DNA of 32,044 bases from Acidobacteriota bacterium (GCA_003222385.1 QHVV01000111.1:35374-67417); one strand, 5' to 3'. Shown: positions 1 to 8,216, counted from the first letter of the stretch. Notes: generated by a model from the letters alone, not told the origin. Program-made: numbers and translations.

Positions 1-528
1 CGCGAGGCTCAACTCCTGGCTCATCCGTCCCAGCTTCTCGTAACTCTTCCCGGCGAAGTATCCCAGCAGCGCGGAGCCGGTGCCCCAGAGGATTCCGGCG
101 GCGACGCTCCACGGCAGAAACCGGCGATACGGCATGCGGGCAATCCCGGCGGCCGCCGGAATGATCGAACGCAGGAATGCGGTGAACCGGCCCAGAAAGA
201 CGGCCTTCGCTCCGCGCTTCCGGAGCCACTGGCGGGCCCTCGCCCATTTCTCCATGCGTCTCCGGCGGAGAAAGCGGCGGCCGTAGCGACGCCCGAGGAA
301 GTATCCGATCGAGTCGCCGGTGATCGGGCCGAGGATTCCCGCCGCCAGGATTCCCGCGAGCGGCACGCGGGAACGCGACGCGAGCGCGCCTCCGAGAATC
401 ACGACGAGCTCGCCGGGAATGACGAGTCCGAGGAAGAGCGCCGTCTCCCCGGCGGCGAGAAGGAACACGACGAAGATCGCCACGGCCGCGGGGACGGAGA
501 GAAAGAGCTCGACGATCCGGTGGACCAT
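1..528 (-). CDS. DedA/SNARE-associated family membrane protein (C-terminus cut off)
   Basis: The minus strand reads open from an ATG at 528 to the window edge, giving 176 residues with no stop. The protein opens with a hydrophobic helix and the family-typical run FLGLVIPGELVVILGG near residues 31-46. A Gly-rich segment (GILGPITGDSIGYFLGRRYGR) follows, then the FLGRFTAFLRSIIPAAAG stretch that marks the DedA (SNARE_assoc) family. DedA proteins are inner-membrane proteins of about 200-220 residues linked to lipid-carrier recycling and membrane homeostasis, so roughly the last 30-40 residues are missing. The start lies 17 nt after the osmC stop on the same strand, suggesting an osmC-dedA operon. 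No strong Shine-Dalgarno is visible, which fits translation following osmC. Family call is confident; the exact start is less sure. Confidence 0.85.
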   Translation of the reverse strand, partial: MVHRIVELFLSVPAAVAIFVVFLLAAGETALFLGLVIPGELVVILGGALASRSRVPLAGILAAGILGPITGDSIGYFLGRRYGRRFLRRRRMEKWARARQWLRKRGAKAVFLGRFTAFLRSIIPAAAGIARMPYRRFLPWSVAAGILWGTGSALLGYFAGKSYEKLGRMSQELSLA

Positions 529-545
529 GACTCTTCGACGAAGGA

Positions 546-971
546 CTACGGCTCGAGCTTCGCTTCCATGGTGATCCTGGTCTTGAGTAGACGGGAGATC
601 GGGCATCCCGTCTCGGCCGCCTCCGCGGCCTTTCGGAAATCTTCGACCGAGGCGCCCGGGACTTTCGCCGCGACTTCGAGGTGAGACTCCGTGACGGTCC
701 AGCTCGAATCCACCCGATCGAGGGTCACGGTGGCGGTCGTCCTGAGGCTCGCGGGCACGATGTTCGCCTTGCCGAGCTCCGCCGAAAGCGCCATCGTGAA
801 ACAGGCCGCGTGCGCGGCCGCGACGAGCTCCTCGGGGTTGGTTCCGCGGACGCTCTCGAACCGGGTGGAGAACGAATAAGGGGTCCCGGCGAGGACGCCG
901 CTCTCCGAAGAAACGGTGCCCTTCCCGCTCTTCAAATCCCCCTGCCATTCCGCCGAAGCTTTGCGTTTCAT
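546..971 (-). CDS. OsmC/Ohr family peroxiredoxin-like protein
   Basis: A 141-residue protein, the normal size for OsmC/Ohr. Enzymes of this family reduce organic or fatty-acid hydroperoxides in the cytoplasm using two redox cysteines. Both are present: Cys57 in AAHAACFTMALS and Cys123 in ETGCPISRLL. The N-terminal strand region (WQGDLKSGKGTVSSESG) and the TNPEELVAAAHAAC motif are typical of OsmC rather than Ohr proper. A strong ribosome site GGAGGAAGAG stands just before the ATG. It is divergent from the amidase gene at 1086 and is followed at once by dedA, so it probably leads a small stress/membrane operon. The separation of OsmC from Ohr is by motif only. Confidence 0.9.
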   Translation of the reverse strand: MKRKASAEWQGDLKSGKGTVSSESGVLAGTPYSFSTRFESVRGTNPEELVAAAHAACFTMALSAELGKANIVPASLRTTATVTLDRVDSSWTVTESHLEVAAKVPGASVEDFRKAAEAAETGCPISRLLKTRITMEAKLEP

Positions 972-1041
972 TTCTCTTCCTCCGGCCGGGGACCTTCAAG
1001 ATTCGAGCCCGGGAGGACGCTCCTCACCCTCGCGGGTCGGC

Positions 1042-1085
1042 TAAACTAGTAAGGTCATAGGCATTTCAAGGTCATAGGCATTTCC
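1042..1085 (+). promoter_or_regulatory. Putative -10 box and 17-bp tandem duplication before the amidase gene
   Basis: A TAAACT hexamer at 1042-1047 resembles the -10 elements seen before several other genes here. A perfect tandem duplication of 17 bp (unit AAGGTCATAGGCATTTC, 1051-1067 and 1068-1084) follows and ends one base before the GTG start. The leader would therefore be about 30 nt and consist almost wholly of the duplicated unit. No matching -35 box is obvious. Confidence 0.4.
1051..1084 (+). repeat. Perfect 2 x 17 bp tandem repeat
   Basis: Two exact copies of a 17-bp unit lie end to end directly before the GTG at 1086. Each carries AAGGTCAT, a weak purine-rich stretch that could act as a ribosome-binding site. 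The duplication puts two candidate sites at different distances from the start codon. It may be a recent slippage event. Confidence 0.9.
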
Positions 1086-2627
1086 GTGTCCACTCCGTCT
1101 TCCCGCGCGGCCGGAGCCTGTCTTGCGGCTTCCGTCGTGCTCGTGTTCGCGATGCTCGGCTCCGCGATCGGCCAATCCGCCGCGACCTTCACTTGGCGCG
1201 GAGAGTCCTACCCGATCGCCGCCGCCGGCAGCGACTTCAGCGTCGGCGACGCGGCGCGCGCGCTCGGCTTCGCGGTCTCCCGGGACACGACGACCGGAGT
1301 TCTGACGATCACCGGCGACGGACACCAGCTCGTCGCGGGGCCCGGCACCTCGCAGGTCCCGGTGGACCAGCGAACCGTCGAGATCGGCAAGCCCATGCGC
1401 TCGGTCCGGGGAGTCCTCTATGCGCCGGGCGACTTCTTCGAAAAGGTGCTCTTCCCCCTGGCCAGGGCGACCGGGACCTTCGACGCGACGAAGCGGCAGT
1501 GGATCGTCGTGGAATCCCGGGGAACTCCTTCCGGAAGCGAGCCGGCCGGGCCGCTCTCGGTCGACGTCGCCGTCGTCCACGTCGAGCCGACGACCCAGGT
1601 CGTTCTCCGGGAATCCGCCTCGGCGCGCTTTGAGCCACGTCTCATCGAATCGGGCCTCCAGGTCCGGTGGATCGACCGAAAGGTCACGGCGCCGTTCGCG
1701 GAACGGCGGTTCGACGATCCGCTGGTTGCCGCCGTCCGCTTCGAGGGGGACACGGCGACGGTCGTCTTCCGCGAGCCGGGCCTGACGGCACGCGCGTATC
1801 CGTTGACCGGCCCCGATCGGGTCGTGGTCGAGGTGGGCCGGGCCGTGGAAGCCCCGCCGGTCGAGCCCGCCGCGCCGCCTCCCCCGGCCGTTCCCGCTCT
1901 CACGATCGTCGTCGACCCGGGACATGGCGGAACCGAAACCGGCGCCGTCGGTCCGGGCGGCCTCCAGGAGAAGGACGTCACCCTCCAGATCGCGAGGCGA
2001 GTCGCAGCGGCAATCCCCCGGGTCGTCGCGAGCCGCGTCGTGCTGACCCGCGACAGCGACAGCGCGATCTCGCTCGACGATCGGACGTCGCTCGCGAACC
2101 ACGAGAAGGCCGGTCTGTTTCTTTCGCTCCACGCGAACTCCTCCCGAGCAACGGGCGCCCACGGGTCCGAGACCTACTACCTGTCTCTCGAGTCCTCCGA
2201 CCGCCTCGCCTCCGAGGCCGCACGGCGGGAGAACCAGCCGGTCCCGGGATCGACTCCGTTACCGGGCAGCGCGACGAACCCGGACCTCGACTTCATCCTG
2301 TGGGACCTGGCGCAGAGCGCGCACCTGAACGAGTCGAGTCGTCTCGCCGAAGCGATCCAGAGGGAGCTGAACGTGGTCTCGAAAACCGAGAACCGCGGAA
2401 TCAAGCAGGCGCCGTTCCGGGTCCTCGCCGGCGCGACCATGCCGGCGGTCCTCGTCGAGGTCGGATTCATCTCGCATCCGGACGAGGAGAAGCAGCTGCG
2501 CTCCGCGACCTTCCAGGAAAACGTCGCGAGCGCGATCGCGACGGCGGTCGGAGAGTTCTTCGCGAAGCGACCGGGCACGGCTCCCGTCTCCGGACCGACT
2601 CCCGGGACCACGCCCTCGGCGCGATGA
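1086..2627 (+). CDS. Secreted N-acetylmuramoyl-L-alanine amidase (Amidase_3) with N-terminal stalk and AMIN-like domains
   Basis: Zinc amidase that cuts the bond between N-acetylmuramic acid and L-alanine in peptidoglycan, acting in the periplasm. Residues 1-30 form a signal peptide. Residues 33-145 resemble the copper-amine-oxidase N-terminal (stalk) domain ([17 protein letters not shown]). Residues 157-252 look like an AMIN domain used for septal or wall targeting. The Amidase_3 domain spans 272-492 with all zinc and catalytic residues: His280 in DPGHGG, Glu295 in LQEKDV, His349 in SLHANSS and Glu458 in [10 protein letters not shown] Pro-rich linker (255-270) precedes it. The start is GTG; a later ATG at 1152 would remove most of the signal peptide. 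The stop overlaps the next gene by 4 nt. Confidence 0.9.
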   Translation: MSTPSSRAAGACLAASVVLVFAMLGSAIGQSAATFTWRGESYPIAAAGSDFSVGDAARALGFAVSRDTTTGVLTITGDGHQLVAGPGTSQVPVDQRTVEIGKPMRSVRGVLYAPGDFFEKVLFPLARATGTFDATKRQWIVVESRGTPSGSEPAGPLSVDVAVVHVEPTTQVVLRESASARFEPRLIESGLQVRWIDRKVTAPFAERRFDDPLVAAVRFEGDTATVVFREPGLTARAYPLTGPDRVVVEVGRAVEAPPVEPAAPPPPAVPALTIVVDPGHGGTETGAVGPGGLQEKDVTLQIARRVAAAIPRVVASRVVLTRDSDSAISLDDRTSLANHEKAGLFLSLHANSSRATGAHGSETYYLSLESSDRLASEAARRENQPVPGSTPLPGSATNPDLDFILWDLAQSAHLNESSRLAEAIQRELNVVSKTENRGIKQAPFRVLAGATMPAVLVEVGFISHPDEEKQLRSATFQENVASAIATAVGEFFAKRPGTAPVSGPTPGTTPSAR

Positions 2628-3226
2628 GCCGCCGCGCCGCGGCACTTCTGCTCGTCGCCATGGCGGTTGCCGCCGGCGTTCTTCTTCTCGTCAGCCGCCC
2701 CACTCCGTCGACGCGCCGGCTCCGCCGCCCGCTGGCGTTCCTGCGGGTGACGCCGGTGGCCGGAGCTCTGACGCCGATGCCGGGAAACCGGACGACGCCG
2801 ACCGAAAGCGTGCGGGTCACGCTCTTCTTCGCCGACTCCGCGGAGGGACGGCTTCATCCGGAGGAACGCGACATCGCGAAACCGCCGGGAGCCGGCGCCT
2901 ATCTGCGCGCGCTCTTCGAGGAGCTCGCGCGGGGACCGGCCCGGCCCGGCCTGATCGGAGTGATTCCGCAGCGGATCCAGCTTCGAAACGGTTTCTTGAT
3001 GCCCGCCGGGGAGGTCGTCCTCGACCTTTCCGTGGATTCGAGCCTGTCCTTCGGATCGGACGAGGAGCTTTCGATCGTGGCCGCGCTCGTCGACACCACG
3101 CTGCAGAACGTCGCGAACACGCAGCGCGTGCGGGTGCTCGTCAACGGCGAGCCGGCGGAGTCGCTCGGCGGCCACGTCGATCTCACCCGGCCGCTCAGCT
3201 TCCTCCGGGAACAGGTCTCCCCATGA
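2624..3226 (+). CDS. GerMN domain protein, membrane-anchored
   Basis: A 200-residue protein with an N-terminal hydrophobic segment (residues 5-23, [19 protein letters not shown]), probably a membrane anchor or uncleaved signal. A GerMN domain fills about residues 65-195: [12 protein letters not shown], then [22 protein letters not shown], the acidic/Ser stretch [27 protein letters not shown], and [23 protein letters not shown]. GerMN domains occur in spore germination protein GerM and in many non-sporulating bacteria, often beside wall amidases; their ligand is not established. The ATG overlaps the amidase stop and the gene overlaps rph in turn, so it is translationally coupled on both sides. 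A role together with the amidase at the cell wall is inferred from position. Confidence 0.85.
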   Translation: MSRRAAALLLVAMAVAAGVLLLVSRPTPSTRRLRRPLAFLRVTPVAGALTPMPGNRTTPTESVRVTLFFADSAEGRLHPEERDIAKPPGAGAYLRALFEELARGPARPGLIGVIPQRIQLRNGFLMPAGEVVLDLSVDSSLSFGSDEELSIVAALVDTTLQNVANTQRVRVLVNGEPAESLGGHVDLTRPLSFLREQVSP

Positions 3227-3978
3227 CGCGCGTCGCCCCGCGCCCCGACGGCCGGAAGCCCGGCGAAATGCGGGCGGTCACGATCGACACGGGCACCATT
3301 CCGCACGCGGAAGGCTCGGCGTCGATCGCGCTCGGCGACACGCGCGTTCTCTGCGTCGCGTCGGTCGAGGACCGCGTGCCTCCGTTCCTGAAGGGGAGCG
3401 GCAGCGGTTGGGTGACGGCGGAGTACGGGATGCTGCCGCGGGCGACGCATACGCGCTCGCCGCGCGAGGCCGCGGTCGGCCGGCAGGGCGGCCGCACTCA
3501 GGAGATCCAGCGCCTGATCGGACGGTCGCTCCGGAGCGTTACCGAGTTGCGCGGACTGGGCGAGCGCACGATCACTCTCGACTGCGACGTCCTCCAGGCC
3601 GACGGGGGGACGCGCTGCGCCGCGATCACCGGTGCGTGTGTCGCGCTTGCGATGGCTCTCGGCAAACTCGTGCGCGAACGGACGATTCCCCGCTGGCCGC
3701 TGCGCGAGACGGTCGCGGCGACCTCCGTCGGGGTCTGCGCGGGCCAGGCGGTCCTCGACCTGGCCTACGCGGAAGACTCGGAGGCGGACGTGGACTTCAA
3801 CGTGGTCGGAACCGCGTCGGGCCTCTTCGTCGAGCTCCAGGGAACCGCGGAGCGCCGCCCTTTTTCCGAAGAGAAGCTGGGCGAGCTGCTCGCTCTCGCG
3901 CGCAAGGGTTTGAAGAAGCTGGCCGCGCTGCAGGAGGAGGTTCTCGGTCGACACCTCGCGGACGTCGACCTCGGCTGA
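3223..3978 (+). CDS. rph: Ribonuclease PH
   Basis: Phosphorolytic 3'-to-5' exoribonuclease that trims tRNA 3' ends in the cytoplasm. The 251-residue length is close to the usual 240. Diagnostic stretches are all present: [13 protein letters not shown] at the N-terminus, [37 protein letters not shown], the phosphate-site run [15 protein letters not shown], and the catalytic [19 protein letters not shown]. It overlaps the GerMN gene by 4 nt as the last gene of the amidase-gerMN-rph cluster. In many bacteria rdgB follows rph, but here a convergent gene starts 3 nt downstream, so the cluster ends at rph. Confidence 0.96.
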   Translation: MTRVAPRPDGRKPGEMRAVTIDTGTIPHAEGSASIALGDTRVLCVASVEDRVPPFLKGSGSGWVTAEYGMLPRATHTRSPREAAVGRQGGRTQEIQRLIGRSLRSVTELRGLGERTITLDCDVLQADGGTRCAAITGACVALAMALGKLVRERTIPRWPLRETVAATSVGVCAGQAVLDLAYAEDSEADVDFNVVGTASGLFVELQGTAERRPFSEEKLGELLALARKGLKKLAALQEEVLGRHLADVDLG

Positions 3979-3981
3979 TTC

Positions 3982-5877
3982 TCACGGCCCCCCGAGTTCT
4001 TGCGCCTTCTGGAGGTGGATCCGGGCCTCCTCGGTCTTTCCGCGCCGCTCAAGCGCGGCGGCCGCATTCCGGTGCTCCGCCGCGAGACGACCGCGCAGCT
4101 CGCTGGCCGCGGCTGCAGCCGGGCTTCGCTCGTACTCCCGAACGCCCTCCAGCAGCCGACGCCACTCCTGCGAGAAAGGTTCGAGCTCGACGGCTCGCTC
4201 GAGCTGCGAAAGCGCTGCGGGCGTGTTTCCCGCCATCAGGTCGGCGATCGCGAGCCACCGGCGCGGCTCGGCCAGGGCCGGGGCAGCCGCGACGGCCGCC
4301 TCGTAGAGGGGGATGGCTTCCGCGACCTCGCCCTGGAGGAACTTCGCCCGCGCCAGGTTGTTCAACGCGACCGAGCTGTGCGGATCGATCCGGGCCGCAC
4401 GCGAAAAATGCGGGATCGAGTCGTCCAGGCGGCCGAGAGCGACGAGAGAGCGGCCCATGTTGACGTGCGCTTCGAAGCTGTCGGGACGAATCCTCAATGC
4501 CTCGGAGATGTGGGGCAGGGCGTCGGCGGCCCGGTCCGAGTTGGTCAGGTAGTCGCCGAAGTTGTTCTCGATGACAAAGTTGTTCTTCGTCGTGGCGAGC
4601 GCGTGGATGAAGAGCGTCTCAGTGTTCTTCCAGAGACGGACCTGGGCCGAGGCCGCCAATGCCGCCGCGACGATCACCGCCACGGCCGCCGCCCGAACCA
4701 GAGACTGCGCCCAACGCCGGCGCCCCGCCAGCGCCGGCACTCCCCATGCCAGCGCCACGAAAAGCCCGATGAACGAGACGTACGTGTACCGGTCCGCCAT
4801 CGCCTGGAAGCCCACCTGGACCAGACCAATTACCGGCAAGAGCGTCACTACGAACCAGAACCACCCCACGAACAGATAGGGAGCGCGCCGCTTGAGCGCG
4901 ACCACGCCCACCATCAGCGCGACCAGCACGAGACCCGCCCCCAGAACCTTTCCCGGAGACAAGGACGTCCCGGGATGCGGATACAGGACCGCCAGATCCA
5001 CCGGCCAGAAGAAGATCTTCAGATACTTCACGTACGCCAAGACCGCATTGCCCGCCCGCGCCCAGAGCGGATACTTCTCCAGCGTCCCCACCGCTCCCCC
5101 CGCCCGCTGGACAAGGAAAGTAACGGCGCTCGACGTCGCCGCCAGCAGAAAAAGCGGGATCTTCTCCGTGATCAGCGAGCGCATCCGCTCCCTGCCGAAA
5201 CGCTGGAGCGGCCAGAAGTCGATGAGCAGCAGCACCAGCGGAAGCGACACCAGCATCGGCTTGGCCATCAGCCCCGCGGCGAAGAAAACCAGCATCACCG
5301 TGTAACGCCCGGCGGTCCGCTGCCGGACCCACCTTCCGTACGCCCACATCGTGCCCAGCCAGAAGGCGGTGCTCAAGACGTCCTTCCGCTCCGCCACCCA
5401 CGCCACCGACTCCACGTGCGCCGGATGAACCGCAAACAGCGCCGCCACCCAGAAGCTGCGCAACCGAGCTCCGGTCAGATCCCGGAAGACCACGAAGAGC
5501 AGCAGGGTGTCGAGAACGTGCAGAACCAGACTCGTCGCGTGGTGACCCGCCGGGTTCAATCCGAAGAGCGACACGTCGGCCATGTGAGACAGCCACGTCA
5601 GCGGATGCCAGTTCGCTTCGTGCCCCGTCGTGAAGGCCCATTGCACCCCGGCCCACGTCAGGCCGTTGCGGACGACAGGGTTCGAATACACGTAGGCGTC
5701 GTCGTCGAGGACGACGAACTCGCTTTGGAGCACCGGCCACAATGCTGCGAGCGACAGCAGAGCGAGGAGAGGCGGGAGGATCGGCTGCCAGCCGGGCCGG
5801 GCGATCGCGGGGGCGGGCCCGAACGGGGCGCTTCGCTCCTTGCGGGACGTCGAAGTCTTGCGCCGTTTTGCGGTCAT
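3982..5877 (-). CDS. TMTC-like polytopic membrane protein with C-terminal TPR repeats
   Basis: A 631-residue protein. The N-terminal two-thirds is polytopic and follows the pattern of bacterial TMTC/GT-C-like proteins: FVVLDDDAYVYSNPVV near residue 55, then NWHPLTWLSHMADVSLFGLNPAGHH, and HPAHVESVAWVAERKD near residues 150-165, then several hydrophobic helices. The early Asp-Asp pair is the site where GT-C glycosyltransferases keep a catalytic acid. Residues 440-625 form about five TPRs (SFEAHVNMGRSLVALGRLDD, SVALNNLARAKFLQGEVAEAI). Eukaryotic TMTC proteins are O-mannosyltransferases; bacterial substrates are unknown, so enzyme activity is inferred. It is divergent from the cupin gene with paired -10 boxes between, and converges on rph. 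Confidence 0.85.
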   Translation of the reverse strand: MTAKRRKTSTSRKERSAPFGPAPAIARPGWQPILPPLLALLSLAALWPVLQSEFVVLDDDAYVYSNPVVRNGLTWAGVQWAFTTGHEANWHPLTWLSHMADVSLFGLNPAGHHATSLVLHVLDTLLLFVVFRDLTGARLRSFWVAALFAVHPAHVESVAWVAERKDVLSTAFWLGTMWAYGRWVRQRTAGRYTVMLVFFAAGLMAKPMLVSLPLVLLLIDFWPLQRFGRERMRSLITEKIPLFLLAATSSAVTFLVQRAGGAVGTLEKYPLWARAGNAVLAYVKYLKIFFWPVDLAVLYPHPGTSLSPGKVLGAGLVLVALMVGVVALKRRAPYLFVGWFWFVVTLLPVIGLVQVGFQAMADRYTYVSFIGLFVALAWGVPALAGRRRWAQSLVRAAAVAVIVAAALAASAQVRLWKNTETLFIHALATTKNNFVIENNFGDYLTNSDRAADALPHISEALRIRPDSFEAHVNMGRSLVALGRLDDSIPHFSRAARIDPHSSVALNNLARAKFLQGEVAEAIPLYEAAVAAAPALAEPRRWLAIADLMAGNTPAALSQLERAVELEPFSQEWRRLLEGVREYERSPAAAAASELRGRLAAEHRNAAAALERRGKTEEARIHLQKAQELGGP

Positions 5878-5961
5878 GACCGTGCCCGTTTTCGGACGGA
5901 GGGATTATCCCCGCGCGGGCAGAAGTAGAATCCGCGCAGAAAAACTATCGAGGAGGTTCCG
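5878..5961. promoter_or_regulatory. Divergent promoter region between the TMTC-like and cupin genes
   Basis: An 84-bp spacer carries a -10-like hexamer on each strand: TAGAAT at 5926-5931 facing the cupin gene, and GATAAT (complement of 5904-5909) facing the TMTC-like gene. Leaders would be about 25-30 nt. The cupin start also has a strong GAGGAGG ribosome site. No convincing -35 boxes are seen. Confidence 0.4.
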
Positions 5962-6462
5962 ATGAAGAAAAGCCTCTGGGTCGCGCTCGCTTCCCTCCTG
6001 ATCCTCTCCGCAGGGTTCGTCGCCGCTGCCGAGAAGAAGACCGGCATGGCGAAAATGCCGGAGCACTCGATGTACGCGCCGGCGGACATCAAATGGATGG
6101 ACGCGCCGCCTGTTCTCCCCGCAGGCGCAAAGGCCGCAGTCCTCGAGGGGAATCCCAGCAAAGCCGGCTATTTCGCGATGCGTCTCAAGTTCCCGGACGG
6201 CTACAAGATCATGCCGCACTGGCATCCGAACGTAGAACGAGTGACGGTCATCTCCGGCACGATCGGTATCGGAACGGGCGACACCTTCGATCCGAGCAAA
6301 GGTCACGAGATGTCGGCCGGCACGTATGCATCGATGCAGCCGAAGGTGCACCACTTCGCCTGGACGAAGGGGGAGACCGAGATCCAGCTGGCGACGATCG
6401 GGCCGTGGAAGCTCGTCTACGTCAACCCGAAGGACGATCCGTCGAAGATGGCGAAAAAGTGA
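5962..6462 (+). CDS. Secreted cupin-fold protein
   Basis: A 166-residue protein with a clear signal peptide (positive MKK, hydrophobic core to residue 20, cleavage near AAA-E). The mature part is a single cupin domain: GYKIMPHWHPNVERVTVISG supplies His86, His88 and Glu92 of cupin motif 1, and PKVHHFAW supplies His130/His131 of motif 2, so a metal site looks intact. Similar exported cupins are common in soil bacteria, but the substrate cannot be deduced. The ribosome site GAGGAGG is well spaced before the ATG. A 7-bp hairpin starts at the stop codon and runs into a REP-like repeat. Confidence 0.85.
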   Translation: MKKSLWVALASLLILSAGFVAAAEKKTGMAKMPEHSMYAPADIKWMDAPPVLPAGAKAAVLEGNPSKAGYFAMRLKFPDGYKIMPHWHPNVERVTVISGTIGIGTGDTFDPSKGHEMSAGTYASMQPKVHHFAWTKGETEIQLATIGPWKLVYVNPKDDPSKMAKK

Positions 6463-6479
6463 CGCGCTGACGGCGCGTC
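6461..6479 (+). terminator. Hairpin overlapping the cupin stop codon
   Basis: A perfect 7-bp inverted repeat GACGCGC/GCGCGTC with a 5-nt loop begins within the TGA stop of the cupin gene. No T-run follows, so intrinsic termination is uncertain. The same arrangement (stop codon, GAxGCGC hairpin, CATCCCGAG repeat) recurs at 24039. Confidence 0.5.
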
Positions 6480-6503
6480 ATCCCGAGCGAAGCGAGGGAT
6501 CTC
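6475..6503 (+). repeat. REP-like interspersed repeat, copy 1
   Basis: A 29-bp element of the form GCGTCATCCCGAG-NNN-AGCGAGGGATCTC. It matches 27 of 29 positions with the copy at 24051-24079, and a diverged copy lies inverted at 6631-6670. Its 5' end forms one arm of the hairpin at the cupin stop codon. Confidence 0.75.
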
Positions 6504-6522
6504 TCGAGACGGGGAGATCGAG

Positions 6523-6627
6523 ATGAGCGGGTTCTATCTGCAACTCGGGCTGGTTGCGCTCGGTGGTCTGATCGTCTTTGCGATCGGAATGTACTCGATC
6601 CACCGCGAAAAGAAGCGCTTCCCCTAG
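6523..6627 (+). CDS. 34-residue single-pass membrane microprotein (hypothetical)
   Basis: A short open frame begins with ATG 6 nt after a good ribosome site (GGGGAG, 6511-6516) and stops at TAG 6625-6627. The product begins MSGFYLQLG, continues as one hydrophobic helix (about residues 6-24) and ends in a basic tail, HREKKRFP. This is the layout of small inner-membrane proteins with a positive-inside C-terminus. About three quarters of its codons end in G or C, consistent with coding. It sits between two REP-like repeats and downstream of the cupin gene on the same strand, so it could be cotranscribed with it. No family is recognised and it could still be a chance frame. Confidence 0.5.
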   Translation: MSGFYLQLGLVALGGLIVFAIGMYSIHREKKRFP

Positions 6628-6630
6628 CCC

Positions 6631-6670
6631 GCCCTTCGAGATTTCGTCGCTCCGCTTCTCAGGACGACGC
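6631..6670 (-). repeat. Diverged inverted copy of the REP-like repeat
   Basis: Read on the minus strand it is a 40-bp element starting GCGTCGTCCTGAG and ending ATCTCGAAGGGC, clearly related to the element at 6475 but opposite in orientation. It supplies the last codons and the TGA stop of the ASCH gene. Together the two copies bracket the 34-residue ORF. Confidence 0.6.
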
Positions 6671-7057
6671 TTTCGGTGTCAGCGTTCCCGGCGTCACTTT
6701 CGAGGCCGGAGTCCCGCCAACGAGAGACGCCGGCACGTAGAACGGAATCGAGTAGTGTCCGCGACACGGGATCGCGGTCCGAAAACGACGCGGTCGCTTC
6801 CACACGTAGGCCCACCCTTCTCCATCCCGGACGCAGTCTTCGAGCTGAACGAGACCGACGACCTTGCCCGTCTCGAGTCCGTCTGTCTTCGTCTTCGCCC
6901 GTTCTTCCCGCGAAAGAGTCCGCGAGGCGTGCAGGAGAATCCAGCCGCGGAAGCGCGTCGGCCGCGAGCGCACGTCCCTTTTCAACGCGCCGCGGAGGAT
7001 CCGGTCCGCCGAAGGCTGCCGGATGGAGATCGCGGGAAAGCGGACGCTCGAAGCCAT
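6659..7057 (-). CDS. ASCH domain protein
   Basis: A 132-residue protein recognisable by the ASCH N-terminal signature: ISIRQPSADRILRGALKRDVRSRPTR near residues 10-36, followed by FRGWILLHAS. The middle (KVVGLVQLEDC) and the tail (YVWKRPRRF, IPCRGHYSIPFYVP) also fit. ASCH domains have a PUA-like fold thought to bind RNA; some members hydrolyse N4-acetylcytidine. The usual aromatic after RQP (W) is replaced by Ser here, which may matter for ligand binding. The last codons and stop come from a REP-like repeat, so the native C-terminus may have been altered. No clear ribosome site is seen. It is divergent from the ATP-grasp gene at 7176. Confidence 0.75.
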   Translation of the reverse strand: MASSVRFPAISIRQPSADRILRGALKRDVRSRPTRFRGWILLHASRTLSREERAKTKTDGLETGKVVGLVQLEDCVRDGEGWAYVWKRPRRFRTAIPCRGHYSIPFYVPASLVGGTPASKVTPGTLTPKASS

Positions 7058-7175
7058 TCTGCATAACTGTTGTCGCCACGTTCCCTCCGGCGGTGGCGGG
7101 ACCCCGGGAGGCCTGACATAATTCGGGGTTTCGGCGACGTTTGCGGCACTTCAAAGTGAGGAAAAGAGCTTTTTC

Positions 7176-8216
7176 ATGAAGACGATCGGCATTCTCTTCG
7201 GTCAGGAGCGTTCCTTCCCCTATGCCCTGGTGGATCGGATCAACGGCCGGGGCAATCCGGACGTCGTGGCGGAGCCCGTCCGGGTCGGCGGCATCGGTCT
7301 CGAAACGCCGAAAAAGTACGACCTGATCCTGGACCGGATCAGCCAGGACATTCCGTTCTATCGCGCGTTCCTGAAGAAGGCGGCTTTCGACGGGACGATC
7401 GTGGTCAACGATCCGTTCTGGTGGTCGGCGGACGACAAGTTCTTCAACAACGTGGTCGCGAAGAGCGTCGGGGTCGCGGTCCCGAAGACCGTCCTGCTGC
7501 CCTCGAACCAGCATCCCCCGGATACCACGTCCGACTCCATGTCGAACCTGATGTTTCCGCTGGAATGGGAAGAAATCTTCACGCATATCGGCTTTCCCGC
7601 CTTTTTCAAGCCGCATTCCGGCGGGGGTTGGAAGAACGTCTATCGCGTCATGAACCCCGACGAGTTCTTCACGGCCTACCGTGCCTCGGGCCAGCACGTG
7701 ATGATCCTCCAGGAGGAGATCGTCTTCGAGGAGTACTTCCGCTGTTACGTCCTCGGCGCCCGGCACGTTCGCGTGATGCGGTACGACCCGCGACAGCCGC
7801 ACGAGAACCGCTACGTCCGCGTGACGGCGCCGATCGAGCCCGCGCTCGAGGAAAAGCTGCGCGGTGACTGTCTGAAGCTGACCGGCGCGCTCGGCTACGA
7901 GTTCGACACGGTCGAGCTGGCGGTCCGGGACGGCGTTCCTTACGCGATCGACTTCCTGAACCCCGCCCCGGACGCGGACGTCGCTTCGATCGGCCCCGAA
8001 AACTTCGAGTGGGTCGTCGATCAGTCGACGAAGTGGCTGGTTGAACGGGTCCACGAAGGGCCCCGCCCGTCCCGCGCCTGGGAGTGGGAAAAAGCCAGAG
8101 AAAAGGCGGCGTCCGCGCTACCCCGGGCGGACGAGCCCCGGAAGCCGAAGACGCGCGCCGGGTCGCGGCGGCCGAGAACGGCGAGGCCCACCGACGAGGT
8201 CGAGACGCCCGGATGA
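7176..8216 (+). CDS. RimK-like ATP-grasp ligase, first gene of a candidate peptide-ligation cluster
   Basis: A 346-residue ATP-grasp protein. Nucleotide-binding residues appear in order: Lys88 (DDKFFNN), Lys145 in FFKPHSGGGWKNV (the flexible Gly loop), the hinge acidic pair Glu180-Glu181 (ILQEEIVFEEYF), and the metal-binding AIDFLNPAPD near 257-266. ATP-grasp ligases activate a carboxylate as acyl phosphate and join it to an amine or thiol. The final ~45 residues (from about 300) are Arg/Lys/Pro-rich and probably disordered. Its stop overlaps the carboxylate-amine ligase ATG by 4 nt. A CATAAT hexamer at 7117-7122 may be the -10 box for the cluster. Substrates are unknown; RimK similarity is a fold-level call. 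Confidence 0.8.
   Translation: MKTIGILFGQERSFPYALVDRINGRGNPDVVAEPVRVGGIGLETPKKYDLILDRISQDIPFYRAFLKKAAFDGTIVVNDPFWWSADDKFFNNVVAKSVGVAVPKTVLLPSNQHPPDTTSDSMSNLMFPLEWEEIFTHIGFPAFFKPHSGGGWKNVYRVMNPDEFFTAYRASGQHVMILQEEIVFEEYFRCYVLGARHVRVMRYDPRQPHENRYVRVTAPIEPALEEKLRGDCLKLTGALGYEFDTVELAVRDGVPYAIDFLNPAPDADVASIGPENFEWVVDQSTKWLVERVHEGPRPSRAWEWEKAREKAASALPRADEPRKPKTRAGSRRPRTARPTDEVETPG

Noticed and set aside
4000-5928. 642-codon open frame on the plus strand opposite the TMTC-like gene
   Set aside because: It is Arg/His/Gln-rich without any domain pattern and mirrors a clear membrane protein gene on the other strand. High GC keeps stop codons rare in shadow frames.
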